From assembly GCA_016179765.1 (NCBI GenBank), contig JACPCL010000034.1, positions 1 to 64,000 on the forward strand: a DNA stretch of 64,000 nt, given 5' to 3'. The DNA comes from Chloroflexota bacterium. Lineage in GTDB: Bacteria; Chloroflexota; Dehalococcoidia; Lucifugimonadales; JACPCL1. Under the pieces are notes generated by a model. That model ran no database searches and was not told the origin of the DNA. It worked only from the letters and a program-made list of their open reading frames with translations. Below are positions 59,722 to 64,000 of this stretch, in pieces; within the stretch, counting starts at the first letter, position 1; every line of letters begins with the position of its first letter. Position numbers and translations under genes: made by a program.

Positions 59722-60447
59722 CTACACCATGATCACCATATGCGCTTCCAACGGCCCGTGGACGCCCACCACCAGCGTCTGCTCTATGTCCGCCGTCCTG
59801 CTGGGGCCGCTGATGAGGCTCAGGTAGCTGCCCATGTCGCCGTTACCCTCCAGGAAGGCCATGCGGCGCAGCGCCCACAGGTCGTCCAGGGTCTCATACA
59901 CCTGGTGCGCCTCAACAATCGCCACGTGCACCGGCGGCAGCAGGGACACCAGCCGGCTCACCCCCTGGCGCGGCAACAGCGCCACGCTCCCCGTCTCGGC
60001 AATGGCATAATCCGCCCCCGTGATGCCCAGGTCCGCCCTGGCCATCGCCTCCCGGAGCTGCTCCCGGGTGACCCCTGGCCCCAAGGCTACCGGCATCACC
60101 TGCACCCCCTGGCCGCGCAGGGCGGCATCCAGAGGCAGGCGCTGAAAGACCTCATGCCCAGAGCGTACTGCGCTCCTCGCTCCCTTCTCCTTCGCCAGAG
60201 CCACCACATAGGCCATCCCATCTTCAGGGGAGGCAGCCCGGTATGCCTTCCACCCCTGACGTGCCGCCATATCAGCCAGCCGGACAATAAGCTGCGAACG
60301 CCGTGCCCGCGCCCGCGCCTCAATGGTGACCACCTTCTGGCGCTGGTCCGCCGGGCGCAGCATCATAGGCAGGTACTCTGGGATGGGGGCGTCGGCCCCT
60401 CCACCCAGAGCCGTCCGTACGGCGCTCAGGAACTCTTCACGTTTCAT
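59722..60447 (-). CDS. lutC: LUD-domain protein, LutC type
   Basis: 241 residues. MKREEFLSAVRTALG start, then KEKGARSAVRSGHEVFQRLPLDAAL, and the LUD core GVTREQLREAMARADLGITGADYAIAETGSVALLPRQGVSRLVSLLPPVHVAIVEAHQVYETLDDL. The end is YLSLISGPSRTADIEQTLVVGVHGPLEAHMVIM. LutC is part of the LutABC complex that oxidises L-lactate in the cytoplasm. It lies just after lutB with a repeat hairpin in between. Confidence 0.9.
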   Translation of the reverse strand: MKREEFLSAVRTALGGGADAPIPEYLPMMLRPADQRQKVVTIEARARARRSQLIVRLADMAARQGWKAYRAASPEDGMAYVVALAKEKGARSAVRSGHEVFQRLPLDAALRGQGVQVMPVALGPGVTREQLREAMARADLGITGADYAIAETGSVALLPRQGVSRLVSLLPPVHVAIVEAHQVYETLDDLWALRRMAFLEGNGDMGSYLSLISGPSRTADIEQTLVVGVHGPLEAHMVIMV

Positions 60448-60499
60448 AGGAACCTAACCTGACCCTCTATCTCCCTTCTCCATGGGGGAAGTGAGGATT

Positions 60500-60526
60500 C
60501 CCCCCTCTCCTCACCGGAGAGGGGGG
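60500..60526. repeat. G/C hairpin between lutB and lutC
   Basis: CCCCCCTCTCC (60500-60510), loop TCACC, GGAGAGGGGGG (60516-60526). Perfect 11-bp stem of the dispersed family, lying in the 63-bp gap between two lut genes. Confidence 0.75.
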
Positions 60527-61968
60527 ACTTGAGGGGAAGAGGTTCGTAACTCATCCTCCCACAGCTCGTGGAAGGAACGCCGCGCCAGAGTGGGGAAATC
60601 CCGCCCTCGCGTCCAGCGATAGAAGAGCGGCAGCGGCATCTTTTGCAGCCAGCCATCCCTGGAGAAGGGACGCTGCAAGAAGACCGCCACACCTCTTGCC
60701 CTGGCCAGCGTCCGCTCTGACCGCATGAGGCGTCCCCAGGCTCTGAAGGTCAGGCCCTCGTACCAGGAGGCCTTGCGCTGCCCTGGCGCACCTTCCACTG
60801 CATCGGCCCGCAGCTTCAGCAGCATTCGGGGGATGTTGATCTTAACTGGGCACACCTCCCGGCAGGCCCCGCACAGAGTGGAGGCGAAGGGCAGGGCCAC
60901 CGCTTTGGGCAGGCCCACCATCGCCGGCGTCACCACCGCGCCAATAGGTCCGGGGTACACCCAGCCGTAGGCATGGCCGCCCACCTTGCGGTACACCGGG
61001 CAGGCGTTGAGGCAGGCGCCGCACCGGATGCAGAAAAGGGCTTCCCGCAGTTCCGGGTCGGCCAGGAGCCGGCTGCGACCGTTATCCATCATCACCAGGT
61101 GGAACTGCTCGGGGCCGTCCTCGTCCTCGTTGCGCCGTGGGCCGGAGACGAGGGTGAAGTAGCTGGTGGCGCGTTGTCCGGTGGCCGCCCTGGGCAGCAG
61201 CCGGTAGAAGACTCCCAGGTCCTCCAGGGCAGGGGTGACCTTCTCCATCCCCATGAGGGCCACGTGAATGGGCGGCAAGGAGGTGCTCATGCGCCCGTTG
61301 CCCTCATTGGTGACGATGCACACCGTGCCCGTCTCGGCGATGGCGAAGTTCACACCGCTGATGCCCATGCCTGCCTGCAAAAACTTCTGGCGCAGCGTCT
61401 CCCGGGCGATGCGCGTCAGCGCCTCGGCATCGGCTCCCTCTGGCGTCCCCAGCTTCCTGGCAAATAGCTCCGCCACCTCCTCCTGGGACTTGTGGATGGC
61501 CGGCGCCACGATGTGGAAGGGGGTCTCCCCCGCAAGCTGGATGATGTACTCCCCCAGGTCGGTTTCCAGGGCCTCCACGCCGTTGGCCGCAAGAAGGTGG
61601 TTCAGGGCCATCTCCTCGGAGACCATGCTCTTGCCCTTCACGGCGAGCTTCACGCCGTTGCGCCGCGCGATGTCCAGCACAATCTGCGCCGCCTCGTGAG
61701 CATCCCTGGCGAAGTGAACGGCGCCTCCGTTGCGCACCACGTTGTCGGCCAGGAGGCCCACATAGTAGTCCAGGCGCTCAAGTGTGTGGCGCCTGATCTC
61801 CCGGGCGCGGTCCCGCAGACGGTCCCAGGCCTCCGGCGTCAGCTCCAGGATGGCCCGCTGCCGCGCCTGGTCAAAGCCCGTTTGCAGACCCAGAAGGGCC
61901 TTCTGGACTTGCGTATCGCCCAAGGCGCGGGCGGCTAGCTTGGAGAACTCTTGGGTACGTGGCTGCAT
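60511..61968 (-). CDS. lutB: Iron-sulfur lactate oxidation subunit, LutB type
   Basis: 485 residues. The LUD domain occupies about the first 300 residues (LAVKGKSMVSEEMALNHLLAANGVEALETDLGEYIIQLAGETPFHIVAPAIHKSQEEVAELF; GISGVNFAIAETGTVCIVTNEGNGRMSTSLPPIHVALMGMEKVTPALEDL). Two [4Fe-4S] motifs follow: CIRCGACLNACPVY and CGACREVCPV. The C-terminal tail (FHELWEDELRTSSPQVPPLR) is read into a repeat. With LutA and LutC it oxidises lactate to pyruvate. It overlaps lutA by 34 bases. Confidence 0.93.
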   Translation of the reverse strand: MQPRTQEFSKLAARALGDTQVQKALLGLQTGFDQARQRAILELTPEAWDRLRDRAREIRRHTLERLDYYVGLLADNVVRNGGAVHFARDAHEAAQIVLDIARRNGVKLAVKGKSMVSEEMALNHLLAANGVEALETDLGEYIIQLAGETPFHIVAPAIHKSQEEVAELFARKLGTPEGADAEALTRIARETLRQKFLQAGMGISGVNFAIAETGTVCIVTNEGNGRMSTSLPPIHVALMGMEKVTPALEDLGVFYRLLPRAATGQRATSYFTLVSGPRRNEDEDGPEQFHLVMMDNGRSRLLADPELREALFCIRCGACLNACPVYRKVGGHAYGWVYPGPIGAVVTPAMVGLPKAVALPFASTLCGACREVCPVKINIPRMLLKLRADAVEGAPGQRKASWYEGLTFRAWGRLMRSERTLARARGVAVFLQRPFSRDGWLQKMPLPLFYRWTRGRDFPTLARRSFHELWEDELRTSSPQVPPLR

Positions 61969-62669
61969 GCCAAGTGCATTGGTCTCGTCTTCATCCCTCG
62001 TCTGCGCATGGCCCCACCCATGTGCATCAGGCAGCCCATGTCACAGGCGACCACCGCCTCCGCTTCTGTCACCTCTATGGCCCGCAGCTTCCCCGCCAGG
62101 ATGGCGGTAGAGATGTCCGCGTACTTGACGGCGAAGGTCCCGCCAAAGCCGCAACACTCCGTTGCTGCCTCCATCGGAGCAAACTCTGCACCTCGCACAC
62201 CCCTTAGGAGGGCCAGCGGTTGGGAGGAGACGCCAAGCTCTCGCAGCAGGTGGCACGAGGCGTGATAGGTAATCCTGGCTGGGTAGCTGGCGCCCACGTC
62301 CGTGACCTTCAGCACGTCCACCAGGAACTGCGATAGCTCGTAGGTGCGGCGGGCCAACTCCACGGCGCGCTGGGCATCTTTCGGGTTGTCCTTCAGCAAC
62401 TCAGGCGTATACACCTTGAGCATGGCGGCGCAGGAGCCGGAGGGCACGACGACGTATTCGCTGTCCTGGAACAGGTCAAGCCACCGGAGCGCCAGGGGCA
62501 GGGCATGGCTGCGGTAGCCGGAGTTGAAAGCAGGCTGTCCGCAACAGGTCTGGCCGACAGGGAAGTCTACCTGCACTTCCAGGCGACGGAGCAGGTTTAC
62601 CGTGCTCACCCCCACCTGAGGGAAGAACTGGTCCACCAGGCAGGTGGCGAAGAGGGAAGCTCTGACCAC
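61935..62669 (-). CDS. lutA: CCG-domain iron-sulfur protein, LutA type
   Basis: 244 residues. Two CCG-type domains: ATCLVDQFFPQVG...QTCCGQPAFNSGYR and ASCHLLRELGVS...TECCGFGGTFAVKY, each with the CxnCCGxPxxxxG pattern that binds a non-cubane or [4Fe-4S] cluster in heterodisulfide-reductase-like proteins. The catalytic electron-transfer part of LutABC. The start at 62669 is a GTG; GGACCGACG is a weak site upstream. First gene of the lut operon, reading away from a small membrane protein gene. Confidence 0.92.
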   Translation of the reverse strand: MVRASLFATCLVDQFFPQVGVSTVNLLRRLEVQVDFPVGQTCCGQPAFNSGYRSHALPLALRWLDLFQDSEYVVVPSGSCAAMLKVYTPELLKDNPKDAQRAVELARRTYELSQFLVDVLKVTDVGASYPARITYHASCHLLRELGVSSQPLALLRGVRGAEFAPMEAATECCGFGGTFAVKYADISTAILAGKLRAIEVTEAEAVVACDMGCLMHMGGAMRRRGMKTRPMHLACSHVPKSSPS

Positions 62670-62774
62670 GTCGGTCCTTTGGGGTTAAAAACTAGCTGTA
62701 CAGTAGCAGAACGGGGAAAGGGTTCGCAAGCCAGGCGTTCACATGTCTGTTAACGCAAGCCACCTTGTCGTAAT

Positions 62775-63119
62775 CTATTTCAGGGCCATGTGGCCACCAA
62801 TGATGGCGCCAATGCTGCCCACGACCGCTGTATAGACCAGGACCACCCCACCTGTGAGACCAAGGGCCAGACGCATGCCTTGGGACAGCAGCCCGCGAGC
62901 AAAAATGTCCAACCCCAGCACCACGACCGCAATGGGAATAATCATAAACAGGCCCATGAGCACTCCTATCAGAACGGCTTTGCCCGTGGTGGCGCTGACT
63001 TTGGACCCTGCAATGTAGCCGCCTACGAAAGGGCCTAAAGGGGCCGTGATGAAATGCAGGATAGGAGGTAGGAACATGCCAAGAGCAACCAGGAACCCGA
63101 TGAATGCACTTTTGACCAT
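62775..63119 (-). CDS. Small membrane protein with four helices, unknown
   Basis: About 114 residues from the ATG at 63119 (a longer reading to 63167 is possible; no clear site for either). Hydrophobic segments: SAFIGFLVALGMFLPPILHFI, GPFVGGYIAGSKVSATTGKAVLIGVLMGLFMIIPIAVVVLG, LALGLTGGVVLVYTAVVGSIGAIIGGHM. Glycine-rich and similar in style to small conserved archaeal and bacterial membrane proteins (DUF5518-like). The function is unknown. It lies between lutA and the ThiO-like gene on the same strand. Confidence 0.6.
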   Translation of the reverse strand: MVKSAFIGFLVALGMFLPPILHFITAPLGPFVGGYIAGSKVSATTGKAVLIGVLMGLFMIIPIAVVVLGLDIFARGLLSQGMRLALGLTGGVVLVYTAVVGSIGAIIGGHMALK

Positions 63120-63201
63120 GACATGTCCATCATAACCTGGCGGAACATGCAAGTAAATCTGGGGCACATTTCATACAAAACCTTTGCCGTAGATGCCTTG
63201 G

Positions 63202-64000
63202 TCATTGTTGCTTAGCCACAAATCTCATCGGCAAGTAAGGCTCCGCCTTCAAGAGGCTAGGACTGCCCTGGATCACCATCTCCGCCACGTGGCGTCCGCT
63301 GGCCGCAGCCAGGAGGATCCCGGAGTGACCATGGCCAGTGTTCAGGTAGACGCCGGATAGCGTGGGGGCAGGCCTCATGATAGGCAGGCCATCCTGGGAT
63401 TGCGGGCGTGGCCCGGCGAACTGGCCCACCACCTGAGCGGCCTCCAAGGAAGGGATGATGGACAGGGCGTGCTCTATCAATCTGTCCCGGGCTTCGGCGC
63501 TCCAGGCACCCATGGCCAGCACCGCCCTCTCGCACGGGATGACGCCCGTGGTGGTGCGCAAGCCCGTTAGCTTGCCGGCGCGCCGCTCCAGGCCAGTAAC
63601 CTGCCGCGCCTGAAACTGCGCGCCGCTCCGTTCGGCGGCCTGGGCCAGCGCCAGGGTATGACGATAGGAGTCCACCTGGCCAAAGCGGTCGCACCAGAGA
63701 GCGCCCAGCACCCTGGGGGACAGCCGCGGCTCTAACCTGCGGGCCTCCTCGCCATCCAGATAGGCCAGCTTCGCCCCAGCCAGACCAGGAGCAGCGGCAA
63801 GAGCCTTGCCCTCCTCCACCTGCTCCGCCCGCAGGGCGACCCGCAACCCCTGCGCCACCTGGTAGAAGGTGTCTACGCCCGTCTCCTCCTTCAGGCGCGG
63901 CAACAGCTCCTGGCTCAGACGAAGGGATGTATCAAAGAGGTGGTTGAGGGCGGGGTTGCTGGAGGCGCGCCAGGGACTGAACAGACCGGTGGCGTGGAAG
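63202..64000 (-). CDS. ThiO-like FAD-dependent amino acid oxidase, partial
   Basis: At least 265 residues, cut by the window edge (N-terminus missing). Visible text includes FSPWRASSNPALNHLFDTSLRLSQELLPRLKEETGVDTFYQVAQGLRVAL, then YLDGEEARRLEPRLSPRVLGALWCDRFGQVDSYRHTLALAQAAERSGAQF, VIPCERAVLAMGAWS, RPQSQDGLPIMRPAPTLSGVYLNTGHGHSGILLAAASGRHVAEMV. The order fits the DAO fold used by glycine oxidase ThiO or D-amino acid oxidases. The FAD-binding GxGxxG would lie to the right of 64000. ThiO makes the imine used for thiazole synthesis. Confidence 0.85.
   Translation of the reverse strand, partial: FHATGLFSPWRASSNPALNHLFDTSLRLSQELLPRLKEETGVDTFYQVAQGLRVALRAEQVEEGKALAAAPGLAGAKLAYLDGEEARRLEPRLSPRVLGALWCDRFGQVDSYRHTLALAQAAERSGAQFQARQVTGLERRAGKLTGLRTTTGVIPCERAVLAMGAWSAEARDRLIEHALSIIPSLEAAQVVGQFAGPRPQSQDGLPIMRPAPTLSGVYLNTGHGHSGILLAAASGRHVAEMVIQGSPSLLKAEPYLPMRFVAKQQ

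Overview
The window looks like a high-GC bacterial chromosome, most likely an uncultured member of the Chloroflexota (Dehalococcoidia/SAR202 type). This is an inference from gene content: many family III (CaiB/BaiF) CoA-transferases, several CitE-like aldolases, a peptide-type ABC transporter, KorAB, LutABC, and abundant short hairpin repeats between genes. Genes lie on both strands. Start codons are ATG, GTG or TTG and usually follow a clear GGAGG-type ribosome site. TGA is an ordinary stop codon in many genes here.

Layout. 1-8.6 kb: a gas-vesicle-K-like gene at the left edge, four CoA-transferases, a small HAD protein and a large alpha/beta-hydrolase. 8.6-17.1 kb: an ABC importer (lipoprotein plus two permeases) followed by four tandem CitE-like genes; a TA-flanked miniature element has landed between the permeases. 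17.2-18.4 kb: an IscA-like and a double-VOC protein. 18.5-23.2 kb: an accessory island with a PAPS-reductase-like gene, an intact IS1595-type element (17-bp inverted repeats, 8-bp target duplication, passenger genes) and two ParB-like genes. 23.5-27.8 kb: a malate/lactate-type dehydrogenase, then a two-component system divergent from a ferric-reductase-like membrane protein. 28-36 kb: priA, korAB, midA-like and rplS. 36.4-41.9 kb: a DUF3179 protein, a sigma/anti-sigma pair, an aminotransferase and a TPP enzyme. 42-45.9 kb: a defence and toxin-antitoxin patch. 45.9-51.8 kb: a rhodanese, a protein disulfide oxidoreductase, a HAD phosphatase, comF, tRNA-Ser and sucCD. 51.9-64 kb: a HELMH membrane protein, a START-like protein, a membrane FeS reductase, an MFS carrier, a beta-propeller, a fifth CoA-transferase, lutABC and the start-truncated end of a ThiO-like oxidase.

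The metabolic theme is CoA-activated organic acids. Solutes enter by the ABC and MFS carriers, family III transferases and the SucCD-type ligase load CoA, CitE-like enzymes cleave or form C-C bonds, and KorAB, LutABC and the FeS reductase handle the electrons.

The most notable observation is a pair of candidate selenoproteins. In the disulfide oxidoreductase (46841-47590) and in the DUF3179 protein (36398-37587), an in-frame TGA stands exactly where the first Cys of a CxxC redox motif is expected (UPHC and UPLC). In both, a hairpin with a GGCC stem has its loop 19-21 nt after the TGA, which fits a bacterial SECIS element. Other points of interest are a PLD-nuclease/SF3-like ATPase fusion, CitE-like paralogues with an altered metal-ligand residue, and a family of TA-flanked miniature elements that supply gene ends.
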